Positions 10,801-19,680 of a stretch of 64,000 nucleotides of DNA are shown piece by piece. How positions within the stretch are numbered: position 1 is the first letter of the stretch; each line of letters begins with the position of its first letter. The DNA is from Rhodospirillales bacterium (GTDB taxonomy: Bacteria; Pseudomonadota; Alphaproteobacteria; Rhodospirillales; Thalassospiraceae). The position numbers were made by a program, and so were the translations under genes. Location: NCBI GenBank assembly GCA_019634165.1, contig JAHQVT010000003.1:62001-126000 (forward strand), given 5' to 3'. The notes under the pieces are model-generated. The model made no database searches, was not told the origin of the DNA, and saw nothing but the letters and a program-made list of their open reading frames with translations.

Positions 10801-10822
10801 ATGTGTAAGGAATGTGTAAAGA
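10801..10822. promoter_or_regulatory. Direct repeats, candidate response-regulator box
   Basis: Two 11-base direct repeats, ATGTGTAAGGA and ATGTGTAAAGA, lie side by side between macA and the response-regulator gene. OmpR/CpxR-family regulators bind tandem half-sites about one helical turn apart, and CpxR uses GTAAA-type halves. Control of the efflux operon by the neighbouring regulator is therefore plausible but inferred. Confidence 0.45.
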
Positions 10823-10952
10823 TGACCCAAGGCCTCTTTTAACGCGCAAATTCATCGGTAGAATGGCAACATAAAAATAACGCCATACGTTAAGGGGCCT
10901 GACCCTAGGTTACCCATGAGACTGTTTTGCCGTTTAGGAAAGACCCCGCACA

Positions 10953-11657
10953 GTGACCCGCATATTGCTTGTTGATGATGACGCCGAACTTGGTGCCATG
11001 CTGGCTGAATATCTTGAAGGTGAAGGCTTTGACGTATCCCAAGCTTATACCGGCAAAGAAGGCCTCGCACGCGCCCTTCAAGGGGAATATGCCGCCATCC
11101 TGCTTGACATCATGATGCCCGGCATGGGCGGCATTGATGTTTTGCGTGAACTACGCACCAAAAGCCGGGTGCCGGTGATTATGTTAACCGCCAAGGGCGA
11201 TGATGTGGACCGGGTGGTTGGGCTGGAACTTGGCGCGGATGATTATATTCCCAAACCGTATTACCCGCGTGAATTGGTCGCACGGATACGGGCGGTGTTG
11301 CGCCGGGCAGAACCCGTCGCAGAAATGTCCGATGCATCATCAGAAACACCAGATGAAGTGCATTACAGCAAGATCGTTCTTAAATCTGCCAGTCGGGTGG
11401 CGCGATATGACGGTGAAATCCTTGATCTAACCGTATCGGAATTCAATCTGCTTGAAGTCTTGATGCGCGCGGGCGAGCGTGCCCTGTCAAAGGATGAGCT
11501 ATCGCGTAAGGTGCTGGGGCGACCGCGCGAAGTTTATGACCGTTCGATTGACGTTCATATGAGCAACCTGCGCCAGAAACTGCAAACCGTAAGTGGCGAT
11601 GCAGGCGTGATCGAAACCGTGCGTGGATTTGGCTACCGTTTAAGGCAAGGCACATGA
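10953..11657 (+). CDS. OmpR/CpxR-family response regulator
   Basis: A 234-residue two-domain regulator. The receiver domain (residues 1-120) has the acidic pair VDDDAE, the phosphorylatable Asp in LLDIMMPG at about residue 52, and Lys in PKPY. The C-terminal winged helix (residues about 135-232) ends with the OmpR-type signature VIETVRGFGYRL. It starts with GTG; AGGAAAG lies upstream. Its last four bases overlap the sensor kinase gene, so the pair is translationally coupled. Position divergent from macAB suggests it controls the efflux operon in response to envelope stress or the exported compound; this is inferred. Confidence 0.9.
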   Translation: MTRILLVDDDAELGAMLAEYLEGEGFDVSQAYTGKEGLARALQGEYAAILLDIMMPGMGGIDVLRELRTKSRVPVIMLTAKGDDVDRVVGLELGADDYIPKPYYPRELVARIRAVLRRAEPVAEMSDASSETPDEVHYSKIVLKSASRVARYDGEILDLTVSEFNLLEVLMRAGERALSKDELSRKVLGRPREVYDRSIDVHMSNLRQKLQTVSGDAGVIETVRGFGYRLRQGT

Positions 11658-13018
11658 AAAGACGGCTTTTCTGGAAAATCCTGATTGGATTTGTCATCAC
11701 CTTTACCTGTATTTCGGTCGGGGTTTGGTCGCTGCTTCAACTTTATGGTGGTCCGCCGGAACCGTTCCATATCGGGTATCTTAAACGCACGGCTCCGGGC
11801 TATGTTGATACAGCAGCCGATGTTGCCAAGGTGGGTGGGATTGATGCGGTTAAAACAACAGTTTCGTATTGGCCTGCATCCGAACGCGAACGCCTAAGTC
11901 TTGAGATTACGGACGCGGTGGCATCCGATATTCCGAAGTTGGATGATCGTTCGCCTGAATGGTTGGCACAGCTTTCAAAACATCCGGAATTGATCCGGGT
12001 GGTGAGTGGACCACAAGGTGAAAACATTCGTCTGATCTTTGATGTCAGCGACATCATTGCCGAAATTCCGCAACGCTCGCGCTGGAAAGTACCAAGCCCG
12101 CTGATTTATCTTGGAATGATTGGCGCCCTTATTTTTAGTGCGGTTCTTGCCTGGTATTTAACCCGGCCCATCGTCAAGTTGCGCGACGGGTTTGAAGAAC
12201 TTTCAAAAGGCAATCTTGATCATCGACTGGGAAAAACGATTGGACGCCGCCGTGATGAAATTGCCGATCTGGCGCGTGATTTTGATGTGATGGCCGAACG
12301 GTTGCAGCGGTTGGTCGCATCACGGGATCGGTTGTTAAATGACGTGTCGCATGAATTGCGATCCCCATTGGCACGGATGCAGCTTGCCGTTGCTTTGGCT
12401 CGGCAAAAGCCTGAAAAAAGTGTGACATCCCTTGATCGGATTGAAAAGGAAGCCGTCCGATTAGATGAATTGGTCGGTGAACTTTTGACCTTATCAAGGG
12501 TGGAAAGTGGGGCTGCCCAACATCAAACGTGGATCGGTATTGATCATTTGTTGGGGCGCGTGGTTGGCGATGCCCGATTTGAAGCCGAAGCAACCGGTGT
12601 GATTGTGTCGGCTGATTTTGGGGGCCGACAAAGTGAAGGCGGTAAGCTTCCGGTTTTGATGGGAAGTCCTGAATTATTACGCCGCGCGTTCGAAAATGTT
12701 GTGCGTAATGCTTTGCGCCATTCAAGTGAAGGCCAAGTTGTGCACATTACCGCCGATGACGATAGAGATCAGGAACAGTTCTGTATCACCATCACCGATG
12801 AAGGTCCGGGGATAGAGCATGACAAGCTTGAAGACCTGTTTGAACCCTTTGTCCGGGGCGCGGCCAATGCATGGGGGGCTGGTTTTGGTTTGGGGCTTTC
12901 GATTGCACAGCGGGCAATTCGCGCACATGGCGGTGATATTGAAATTCAAAACCGCGATGAAGGTGGTTTGCGCGTTCTAATCTTCCTGCCCTATCAGCTG
13001 CACGATGCCGAAGCATAA
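11654..13018 (+). CDS. Sensor histidine kinase, CpxA-like
   Basis: A 454-residue membrane kinase: first membrane helix at residues 9-30, a periplasmic sensing domain of about 115 residues, a second helix at about 148-169, HAMP linker, then HisKA with the H-box DVSHELRSPLARMQLA (His at about residue 233), and HATPase motifs including the N-box ENVVRNALRHS, DEGPGI and GFGLGLS. It would autophosphorylate and phosphorylate the regulator encoded just upstream. The architecture fits the CpxA/RstB group of envelope sensors; the stimulus is unknown. A bidirectional terminator follows. Confidence 0.9.
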   Translation: MKRRLFWKILIGFVITFTCISVGVWSLLQLYGGPPEPFHIGYLKRTAPGYVDTAADVAKVGGIDAVKTTVSYWPASERERLSLEITDAVASDIPKLDDRSPEWLAQLSKHPELIRVVSGPQGENIRLIFDVSDIIAEIPQRSRWKVPSPLIYLGMIGALIFSAVLAWYLTRPIVKLRDGFEELSKGNLDHRLGKTIGRRRDEIADLARDFDVMAERLQRLVASRDRLLNDVSHELRSPLARMQLAVALARQKPEKSVTSLDRIEKEAVRLDELVGELLTLSRVESGAAQHQTWIGIDHLLGRVVGDARFEAEATGVIVSADFGGRQSEGGKLPVLMGSPELLRRAFENVVRNALRHSSEGQVVHITADDDRDQEQFCITITDEGPGIEHDKLEDLFEPFVRGAANAWGAGFGLGLSIAQRAIRAHGGDIEIQNRDEGGLRVLIFLPYQLHDAEA

Positions 13019-13040
13019 GAACCGAGATTTCCGCCATAAG

Positions 13041-13080
13041 AAAAACGCCCCGAACCAATAAAAGGTCGGGGCGTTTTCGT
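13041..13080. terminator. Bidirectional rho-independent terminator
   Basis: A 12-base stem, AAAACGCCCCGA (13042-13053) with TCGGGGCGTTTT (13066-13077), flanked by A-rich and T-rich ends. It lies between the convergent sensor kinase and purU genes and would serve both. Confidence 0.85.
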
Positions 13081-13103
13081 TTCATCGCATGTAGCGTGGG
13101 CGA

Positions 13104-13988
13104 TTAGCCCATGCGTTCGGATGCATAGCTTCCCGGACTTGGCGGGAAGACGATCGTGCGGTTGCCGTTGATGAACGAGCGATGATGAATATGGGCGTGA
13201 ACTGCACGGGCAAGAACCTGACTTTCAACATCGCGCCCGATCGACACATAATCAGCCGAGTTCTGCGCATGGGTAATGCGCGCCAGATCCTGTTCAATGA
13301 TCGGGCCTTCATCAAGGTCGGCCGTAACATAGTGCGCGGTCGCGCCGATCAATTTGACCCCGCGTTCATAGGCCTGACGATAAGGATTAGCACCCTTGAA
13401 ACTTGGCAGGAACGAATGATGGATATTAATGATCCGACCGCTCATTTTCTTGCAAAGATTATCAGAAAGAACCTGCATGTAGCGGGCCAGAACAATCAGT
13501 TCGACATCGTTGTTTGTGACAATATCCAAAAGCTTTTTCTCAGCTTCGGGCTTGTTGTCTTTGGTCACCGGAATGTGGTGGAACGGGATGTCGTGATTGA
13601 CGACGACTTTTTGATATTCGAAATGATTGGAAACAACACCAACAATCTCAATCGGCAAGGCACCAATTTTCCACCGATAGAGCAGATCATTCAAACAGTG
13701 ACCAAACCGCGACACCATCAGAAGAACTTTCATCTTCTCAGCGCTGTCGTGGAATTGATAGGACATGCCAAATTCGGTTGCCGGACCATCAAAACCACGT
13801 GTCAGTGTTTCCTGATCCGTACCTTCTTCGCTGACAAAGGCCACCCGCATAAAGAACAAACCCGTTTCCATGTCGTCAAACTGGGAACTGTCGGTAATGT
13901 TGCAGCCTTGTTCGGCCAGATAGGTGGAAATGGCTGCAACGACCCCGCGCTGGGAGTCACAGGTGACAGTCAGAACGTAGCTTTTCAT
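13104..13988 (-). CDS. purU: Formyltetrahydrofolate deformylase PurU
   Basis: 294 residues: an N-terminal ACT domain (residues 1-80) and a formyltransferase-type catalytic domain. The latter shows IINIHHSFLPSFKGANPY and the HYVTADLDEGPIIEQD signature of PurU. It hydrolyses 10-formyl-tetrahydrofolate to formate and tetrahydrofolate. Here it ends the leftward gene series mgsABC-gmaS-purU, an arrangement that makes sense because the methylated-amine enzymes load one-carbon units onto tetrahydrofolate and PurU returns the free cofactor. In other methylotrophs purU is likewise found with N-methylglutamate pathway genes. Confidence 0.92.
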   Translation of the reverse strand: MKSYVLTVTCDSQRGVVAAISTYLAEQGCNITDSSQFDDMETGLFFMRVAFVSEEGTDQETLTRGFDGPATEFGMSYQFHDSAEKMKVLLMVSRFGHCLNDLLYRWKIGALPIEIVGVVSNHFEYQKVVVNHDIPFHHIPVTKDNKPEAEKKLLDIVTNNDVELIVLARYMQVLSDNLCKKMSGRIINIHHSFLPSFKGANPYRQAYERGVKLIGATAHYVTADLDEGPIIEQDLARITHAQNSADYVSIGRDVESQVLARAVHAHIHHRSFINGNRTIVFPPSPGSYASERMG

Positions 13989-14071
13989 CTCGTCCGGCTT
14001 TCAAATTAGCAGTGATTAAAAGTTACCCGACCCCGTCCATCGGGGAATGTTTTTGGGGCCGGGCATAAACG

Positions 14072-15376
14072 TCAAATATCAAGCGTGTTTTCGCGTTCCC
14101 AATGGGAGAAATGCGAAACGTATGAATTCCATTCCTTTTGCTTAAGCTTGAGGAACGCCTTGGAAAAGTCCATGCCAAGTTCGGCCTGCAGGGCTTTGTT
14201 ATTGCCCATTTCGCGCAAGGCATCCAAAAGGTTCAGCGGCAGAAGCGGTGCATCCTTTACCAGATGGCCTTCTTCATACATATCAATATCATAGTGCGGT
14301 CCCGGATCGGCGATATTTGCCATGCCATCAAGACCCGCGGCCATAATCACGGCCTGCAACAAATAGGGGTTTACAGCCCCATCTGGCAGACGCAATTCAA
14401 AGCGGCCCGGTCCAGGCACACGCACCATATGTGTACGGTTATTGCCGGTCCAGGTGACGGTGTTTGGCGCCCAAGTCGCACCAGATGAGGTGCGCGGTGC
14501 ATTGATGCGTTTATATGAATTTACCGTCGGGTTGGTAATTGCCGCCATCGCAGATGCATGGGTCATGATCCCGCCAAGGAAGTTCTTGCCCTTGGCCGAC
14601 AAACCAAACGGTGCATCATCATCGGCAAATGCATTTTTGCCAGCATCATCCCAAACCGAGACATGGCAATGACAGCCATTGCCCGTCAGACCGGCAAACG
14701 GTTTGGGCATGAAGGTCGCGCGCAGGCCGTGCTTTTCGGCAACGGATTTAACCATGAACTTAAAGAAGGAATGTTTGTCTGCGGTTTTAAGCGCATCATC
14801 AAATTCCCAGTTCATTTCAAACTGGCCATTGGCGTCTTCGTGATCGTTTTGATAGGCACCCCAACCAAGGTCGAGCATGTAATCGCAAATCTCGGCAATG
14901 ACATCATAGCGACGCATGACAGCTTGCTGGTCATAGCACGGCTTTTCGGCGGTATCGGCCGGGTCGGAAATCTCGGTGCCATCGGGTGTTACGAGGAAGA
15001 ATTCTGCCTCAACCCCGGTTTTGACATTAAGGCCAAGTTTGCTGGCCTTGGCGATCTGGGCTTTAAGGACATTACGCGGTGCTTGTCCAACCGGTTTGCC
15101 TTCCATCACGCAATCAGCAGCCACCCATGCAACATCGGTTTTCCACGGCAGTTGAATGACAGAGTCCGGGTCAGGAATGGCAAACATGTCCGGGTGGGCT
15201 GGGCTAAGGTCAAGCCATGTGGCAAAACCGGCAAAGCCAGCACCTTCTTCCTGCATGTCAGCAATCGCCTGGGTGGGAACAAGTTTGGCACGCTGTCCGC
15301 CAAACAGGTCGGTAAAGCTGATCATGAAATACTTTATGCCGCGTTCCCGGGCAAAGGCTGATAGATCCTTGGTCAT
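14072..15376 (-). CDS. gmaS: Gamma-glutamylmethylamide synthetase (glutamine synthetase family)
   Basis: A 434-residue glutamine-synthetase fold with GVEAEFFLVTPDG (glutamate and metal ligands), GNGCHCHVSVWD, and the ATP/substrate loop ending VPGPGRFELRLPDGAVNP. The family labelled glutamine synthetase type III includes GmaS, which ligates methylamine to glutamate using ATP. Context decides for GmaS: it lies directly after mgsABC, whose product pathway needs gamma-glutamylmethylamide. The start at 15376 has AGGGGAC five to six bases upstream; a longer frame adds 11 residues without support. An ordinary glutamine synthetase role is unlikely because of this neighbourhood and length. Confidence 0.9.
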   Translation of the reverse strand: MTKDLSAFARERGIKYFMISFTDLFGGQRAKLVPTQAIADMQEEGAGFAGFATWLDLSPAHPDMFAIPDPDSVIQLPWKTDVAWVAADCVMEGKPVGQAPRNVLKAQIAKASKLGLNVKTGVEAEFFLVTPDGTEISDPADTAEKPCYDQQAVMRRYDVIAEICDYMLDLGWGAYQNDHEDANGQFEMNWEFDDALKTADKHSFFKFMVKSVAEKHGLRATFMPKPFAGLTGNGCHCHVSVWDDAGKNAFADDDAPFGLSAKGKNFLGGIMTHASAMAAITNPTVNSYKRINAPRTSSGATWAPNTVTWTGNNRTHMVRVPGPGRFELRLPDGAVNPYLLQAVIMAAGLDGMANIADPGPHYDIDMYEEGHLVKDAPLLPLNLLDALREMGNNKALQAELGMDFSKAFLKLKQKEWNSYVSHFSHWERENTLDI

Positions 15377-15473
15377 TGAAGTCCCCTGACGAATTTTATG
15401 CAGAGCCAACCGTTTCCCGGTAAACCAATTGGTAGACCAAAAGGCACACCGGGTCGGCTGGTGCGGTTATGTT

Positions 15474-16802
15474 CTAGAATCCTCCCTGACCGGGAACCCA
15501 ACTGGTCCCGGCAAGCGGTACACCGGCCATAGCCGCCGCTTCGATATTCAGTGCGCATAGATCCTCAGGTTCGAGGTTGTGCACATGATTTTTGCCGCAG
15601 GCACGCGCAATTGTTTGCGCTTCAAGGGTCATGACCTTCAGATAGTTGGCCAAGCGCCGCCCGGCGGCAATCGGGTCAACCCGTTTCATCAGGTCGGCAT
15701 CCTGGGTCGTGATGCCTGCGGGATCACGGCCTTCATGCCAATCATCATAAGCACCCGCCGTGGTGCCAAGCGCGTTATAGTCTTCTTCCCATTTCGGATC
15801 ATTGTCTCCAATGGCAACAAGTGCAGCCGTTCCGATCGAAACCGCATCCGCACCAAGTGCCAATGCCTTTGCAACGTCCGCACCATTGCGAATGCCACCA
15901 GACACGATCAACTGTACTTTGCGATGCATGCCCATATCTTGCAATGCTTTTACCGCCGGACGAATACAGGCAAGGGTTGGCTGACCAACATGTTCAATAA
16001 ACACTTCCTGTGTTGCGGCAGTACCACCTTGCATCCCGTCAAGGACGATGACATCAGCACCGGCTTTGACCGCAAGGGCAACGTCATAATAAGGGCGCGC
16101 GCCACCGACCTTGATAAAGATCGGTTTTTCCCAATCGGTGATCTCGCGCAGTTCCTGAATTTTAATTTCCAGATCATCCGGGCCGGTCCAGTCCGGGTGA
16201 CGGCATGCTGATCGTTGATCAATGCCTTTTGGCAGATTGCGCATATGGGCAACACGGTCCGAAATTTTCTGACCCAGAAGCATCCCGCCGCCGCCCGGCT
16301 TTGCACCCTGACCAACGACGATTTCAATCGCATCTGCACGTTTAAGATCGCGCGGGTTCATGCCGTAACGCGATGGCAGATATTGATAAACAAGGGTTTC
16401 GGAATGGCCGCGTTCTTCTTCGGTCATGCCGCCATCGCCCGTGGTGGTCGATGTGCCTGCAATGGTCGCACCTCGGCCAAGGGCTTCTTTGGCGGGGCCA
16501 GAAAGGGAACCAAAACTCATCCCGGCTATGGTGATCGGGATTTTAAGTTCAATCGGCTTTTTGGCAAAGCGTGTGCCAAGTGTTACTGCGGTTTCGCATT
16601 TCTCGCGGTATCCTTCAAGCGGGTAACGCGACATGGATGCCCCAAGGAACAATAGGTCGTCGAAATGCGGGACCTTGCGTTTGGCACCGCTGCCGCGAAT
16701 GTCATAGATGCCCGTGGCCGCCGCACGACGAATTTCCGACATAGTGTAATCATCAAACGTTGCCGATTTGCGCGGCGTGGTAACGGGATTTTTGTGGCTC
16801 AT
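15474..16802 (-). CDS. mgsC: N-methylglutamate synthase, FMN-binding large subunit (MgsC)
   Basis: A 442-residue protein equivalent to the FMN-binding synthase domain of glutamate synthase GltB. Visible features are GMSFGSLSGPAKEALGRGA, the phosphate-binding IVSGGIRNGADVAKALALGA, and a Cys-containing C-terminal segment (ARACGKNHVHNLEPEDLCAL). With MgsA and MgsB it forms N-methylglutamate synthase, which converts gamma-glutamylmethylamide (or methylamine plus glutamate) to N-methylglutamate. AGGAT sits eight bases before the chosen ATG. In ordinary GltB the amidotransferase, FMN and GXGXG domains are one chain; here they are three genes, the hallmark of MgsABC. Confidence 0.9.
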   Translation of the reverse strand: MSHKNPVTTPRKSATFDDYTMSEIRRAAATGIYDIRGSGAKRKVPHFDDLLFLGASMSRYPLEGYREKCETAVTLGTRFAKKPIELKIPITIAGMSFGSLSGPAKEALGRGATIAGTSTTTGDGGMTEEERGHSETLVYQYLPSRYGMNPRDLKRADAIEIVVGQGAKPGGGGMLLGQKISDRVAHMRNLPKGIDQRSACRHPDWTGPDDLEIKIQELREITDWEKPIFIKVGGARPYYDVALAVKAGADVIVLDGMQGGTAATQEVFIEHVGQPTLACIRPAVKALQDMGMHRKVQLIVSGGIRNGADVAKALALGADAVSIGTAALVAIGDNDPKWEEDYNALGTTAGAYDDWHEGRDPAGITTQDADLMKRVDPIAAGRRLANYLKVMTLEAQTIARACGKNHVHNLEPEDLCALNIEAAAMAGVPLAGTSWVPGQGGF

Positions 16803-16849
16803 GGTCTGATCCTGTTTCTGGGCTGAAAACGGTGTTTCAGCGCTGCGCG

Positions 16850-17536
16850 TCAATAAGCGTCGGCATTGTCGATGTTGAAATTATAAAGCTCGCGGGCCGA
16901 GCCATATCGGGTGAATTCTTCTGGCTTCACATCCGAAATACCTGCATCGGCAAGAAGCTTGGTCAGAATGTCGATATGTTCAGGACGCATTTCTTTTTTG
17001 ATGCAGTCCGCACCAAGCGATTTGACGGTGCCGCGGACAAAAAGGCGGGCTTCATAAAGTGAATCGCCCAATGCATCACCGGCATCGCCAAGAACAACCA
17101 GATTGCCCGATTGCGCCATAAAGGCCGACATATGACCAATATTGCCTTTGACCACGATGTCGATGCCCTTCATCGAAATGCCGCAACGTGATGATGCATT
17201 GCCTTCAATCACCAGCAATCCGCCATGGGCGGTGGCACCCGCATACTGGCTGGCATCGCCCTTGATCACGACTTTGCCCGACATCATGTTCTCGGCAACA
17301 CCCGGTCCGGCATTGCCGTTAACAGTGATGTTGGCCGTTTCATTCATCCCGGCACAGTAATAGCCGACACTGCCGTTGATCGTGACATCGACCGGGGCAT
17401 CAATCCCGACCGCAACAGCATGGGCACCGCGCGGGTTGGTAACTTCGAATTGCTCGTTTGCACCACTTTTATCAAGTCCATGCAGCGACTGGTTCAGTTC
17501 GCGCAAGGTCGTGGTTGCAAGATCAAACACTGGCAT
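16850..17536 (-). CDS. mgsB: N-methylglutamate synthase, GXGXG subunit (MgsB)
   Basis: A 228-residue beta-helix protein corresponding to the C-terminal GXGXG domain of glutamate synthase. The repeating pattern of G-x-x-G-x-G (NVTVNGNAGPGVAENMMSG region, then VIKGDASQYAGATAHGG and VIEGNASSRCG) can be seen through residues 55-165. It is structural, packing against the FMN subunit. An AAGGAAGG site precedes the chosen ATG; the longer frame adds nine residues. It sits between mgsA and mgsC, all leftward, with 86- and 47-base spacers. Confidence 0.88.
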   Translation of the reverse strand: MPVFDLATTTLRELNQSLHGLDKSGANEQFEVTNPRGAHAVAVGIDAPVDVTINGSVGYYCAGMNETANITVNGNAGPGVAENMMSGKVVIKGDASQYAGATAHGGLLVIEGNASSRCGISMKGIDIVVKGNIGHMSAFMAQSGNLVVLGDAGDALGDSLYEARLFVRGTVKSLGADCIKKEMRPEHIDILTKLLADAGISDVKPEEFTRYGSARELYNFNIDNADAY

Positions 17537-17622
17537 ATGTGTTCCTTCCTTATGTGACCGCATTTAACTGGTGCGATCAGCCGGTTGCGCGTCATCGCTG
17601 CACCGGGCAGGGTTCTTGATAA

Positions 17623-18519
17623 TCAATGTTCCCAGAAATAAACCGTGGCGGGTTCTGGTTCCCAAACGCGGGCCTCTTCAATGCCCGGCAGGTTCACCAA
17701 CGCCCGGTATTCCGACCCAAACGCAACATAGGCATCGGTTTCGGCCATGACGGCGGGTTTGCAGGCAATCGGATCACGCACAACGCCAAAGCCCGACTTG
17801 GTGCCAACGACAAAGGTAAAGAACCCGTCGAGATCATCGAGCGCACTGGTCAATGCCTGCCCAAGGTTTTTGCCCTTGGCCATTTCGCCGGTCAGATAGG
17901 CGGCCGCAACTTCGGAATCATTTTCCGTTTCAAGGCGGATGCCCTGATGGGAAAGTTCGCGGCGAAGGTTGTTGTGATTGGAAAGGGACCCGTTATGCAC
18001 AAGGCACTGATCTGATCCGGTTGAAAACGGGTGCGCGCCAAGGGTCGTCACCGCACTTTCGGTGGCCATACGGGTATGGCCGATCCCGTGGGTTCCTGAC
18101 ATGTCCGAAATTTTAAACCGTTCAAGAACGTCTTTCGGCAGGCCGACTTCCTTATAGATTTCCATCGTACTGCCCGTGCCCATAACGCGGACATCTGGGC
18201 GCAGTTCAGCAAGGGCGGCACGGGTGGCGTCCATCTGATCGGCGGAAATCGTAATCACCGCATGGGTGCTTTTGGGAAGGATAGATGCGTTTGTAATCCC
18301 GCTCTTGCGCAAATCTTCAGCCAACCCGGCAAAATCCGTTTCCGGGTCCGGTGACTGAATAGTGAGTTTGGCCAGATTGTTCTGGTCTGCACCATAAATG
18401 GCAATGCCCGCGCTATCGGGGCCGCGATCGGTCATGGTGACCAGCATTTCGGACAGCAAGGTGCCGAGCTGCGGTTCCAGACTTTTGTCTTTTAAGAATA
18501 AACCAACAATGCCGCACAT
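17623..18519 (-). CDS. mgsA: N-methylglutamate synthase, glutamine amidotransferase subunit (MgsA)
   Basis: 298 residues of class II (Ntn) glutamine amidotransferase. The sequence begins MCGIVGLF, so Cys2 would be the nucleophile after Met removal; GIGHTRMATES and VHNGSLSNHNNLR are conserved substrate-binding segments. In MgsABC this subunit is thought to open the amide of gamma-glutamylmethylamide, passing methylamine to the FMN subunit. It is first in the mgsABC-gmaS-purU series. The downstream end of the XRE-cupin regulator gene is 118 bases upstream on the same strand, so readthrough from that gene or a promoter in the gap is possible. Confidence 0.9.
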   Translation of the reverse strand: MCGIVGLFLKDKSLEPQLGTLLSEMLVTMTDRGPDSAGIAIYGADQNNLAKLTIQSPDPETDFAGLAEDLRKSGITNASILPKSTHAVITISADQMDATRAALAELRPDVRVMGTGSTMEIYKEVGLPKDVLERFKISDMSGTHGIGHTRMATESAVTTLGAHPFSTGSDQCLVHNGSLSNHNNLRRELSHQGIRLETENDSEVAAAYLTGEMAKGKNLGQALTSALDDLDGFFTFVVGTKSGFGVVRDPIACKPAVMAETDAYVAFGSEYRALVNLPGIEEARVWEPEPATVYFWEH

Positions 18520-18596
18520 GGCAGGACAGTCTCCATTCTGTTTGTGGAATGGAGACTAGCTGTTCATGATTTTGGAATCAACTGGTAAGAATAAAA

Positions 18597-18635
18597 ATTT
18601 CATCAGGGTGAATTATATTTTTCACCGTGAAGAAA
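18597..18635 (-). promoter_or_regulatory. Imperfect palindrome between the XRE gene and mgsA
   Basis: GGTGAA and TTCACC arms around an AT-rich loop, with further partial pairing outside, and an AT-rich tract with TTTTT following on the minus strand. It could be a weak terminator of the regulator gene or an operator for mgsA; I cannot choose. Confidence 0.35.
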
Positions 18636-18637
18636 GT

Positions 18638-19504
18638 TTATGCCCGTGCGGGATAACAGATGATTGATAGGTAACGTATTGGAAATGAAAGAAGTTCTTC
18701 TGGCCCGTGACGTGCGTCGGCATCAAAAAACAGGCTGTCACCGGCTTGCATGTGATAAAGCTGATCGCCGTGGCGATAGCGTACTTCACCCTCAAGCATA
18801 TAAATGAATTCCATGCCTTCATGCTGGAAGGCGGGGAAACTGCTCGACTCCTCGGTCAAGGTCAGAAAATAGGGTTCGACCACAACGCCGCTGGTGTTGT
18901 TATCAATATGACCCAGCAAGTTATATTCATGACCGGCACGGGTTCCGCGACGTTCAATTGCAATGCCTTCGCCGGACTTCACAAACACCGCATTGCGCGG
19001 TTCTTCGTAACGGCGGAAGAAATCGGTCAAGGGCACGCCAAGCGCGCTTGCCAATGCCTGAAGCGATGTCAGGGACGGTGACGTCACGCCATTTTCAATT
19101 TTCGACAACATCCCCATCGAGATTCCGGTTGCCGATGCAAGATCGGCAATCGTAATGCCAAGTTTCTTGCGCAATGCACGGACTTCATGCCCGATCGCAA
19201 TTTCCAGATTGTTTTCCTTCGGTTCACGAAGGGCGTGCGGGTCCTGGGTAAGGGCGGCCGGTTTATTCATGGAATCCATGGTTGCTCCTTGCTCGCGGGT
19301 AATGCTGGTCGGGTGCAGTGTGCTTGTCTTTTCACGTGCCATACTGGCGGCTTCCTTCGTCACCGGTTCAATGACCGGTGCGTTTGTTGATCGTTTCTTG
19401 GGTGTTTCCGGTGGGCCGTTTTTTAACGGTCTGATTTTATGCCGATGGGTCATGAGCCATTCCGGGCCGACTGGCGGTGCCATATCAATCAGGTGCGGGC
19501 TCAT
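18638..19504 (-). CDS. XRE-family transcriptional regulator with cupin domain
   Basis: The C-terminal 200 residues hold an XRE helix-turn-helix (LGITIADLASATGISMGMLS, then KIENGVTSPSLTSLQALASA) and a cupin effector domain (EGMEFIYMLEGEVRYRHGD). This is the PuuR-like architecture, whose cupin senses small metabolites, often amines or amino acids. Placed between mgsA and the divergent dmm operon, it is the obvious candidate regulator of methylated-amine use. The start is uncertain: the ATG at 19504 has AAGGATGGAG upstream, but an internal ATG at 19279 has a textbook AAGGAG and gives the usual length of about 213 residues. The extra 75 residues are polar and Pro/Thr-rich. Confidence 0.8.
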   Translation of the reverse strand: MSPHLIDMAPPVGPEWLMTHRHKIRPLKNGPPETPKKRSTNAPVIEPVTKEAASMAREKTSTLHPTSITREQGATMDSMNKPAALTQDPHALREPKENNLEIAIGHEVRALRKKLGITIADLASATGISMGMLSKIENGVTSPSLTSLQALASALGVPLTDFFRRYEEPRNAVFVKSGEGIAIERRGTRAGHEYNLLGHIDNNTSGVVVEPYFLTLTEESSSFPAFQHEGMEFIYMLEGEVRYRHGDQLYHMQAGDSLFFDADARHGPEELLSFPIRYLSIICYPARA

Positions 19505-19513
19505 GCTCCATCC

Positions 19514-19573
19514 TTACTGTTTCATTTAAACTGTCAGTAAAGATTTATCAACTGAAGGGAAAAACTTACTGAC
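19514..19573. promoter_or_regulatory. Inverted CAGTAA/TTACTG elements upstream of the XRE gene
   Basis: A perfect 8-base inverted repeat, GTCAGTAA (19533-19540) and TTACTGAC (19566-19573), plus a third TTACTG at 19514-19519. They lie immediately upstream of the XRE-cupin gene in the divergent gap to dmmD. Autoregulation and control of dmm by the XRE protein are inferred from position. Confidence 0.45.
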
Positions 19574-19668
19574 GGAAACGGCAATATTTCGGGTCAATAA
19601 AATGCTGCGATGCCGTCACAAAATAGCACTTGAGGAATAAATATTGAATTAAATGAAAATAATTGTTG

Positions 19669-19680
19669 CGTTCGCGAACG
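19669..19680. promoter_or_regulatory. 12-base palindrome upstream of dmmD
   Basis: CGTTCGCGAACG is a perfect palindrome 87 bases before the dmmD start, in an otherwise AT-rich gap. It may be an operator; no regulator is assigned. Confidence 0.3.

Noticed and set aside
13182-14009. 275-codon plus-strand frame opposite purU
   Set aside because: Shadow of PurU; the purU frame has ACT and formyltransferase motifs.
14558-15361. 267-codon plus-strand frame opposite gmaS
   Set aside because: Antisense to a conserved glutamine-synthetase-family gene; no recognisable domain.
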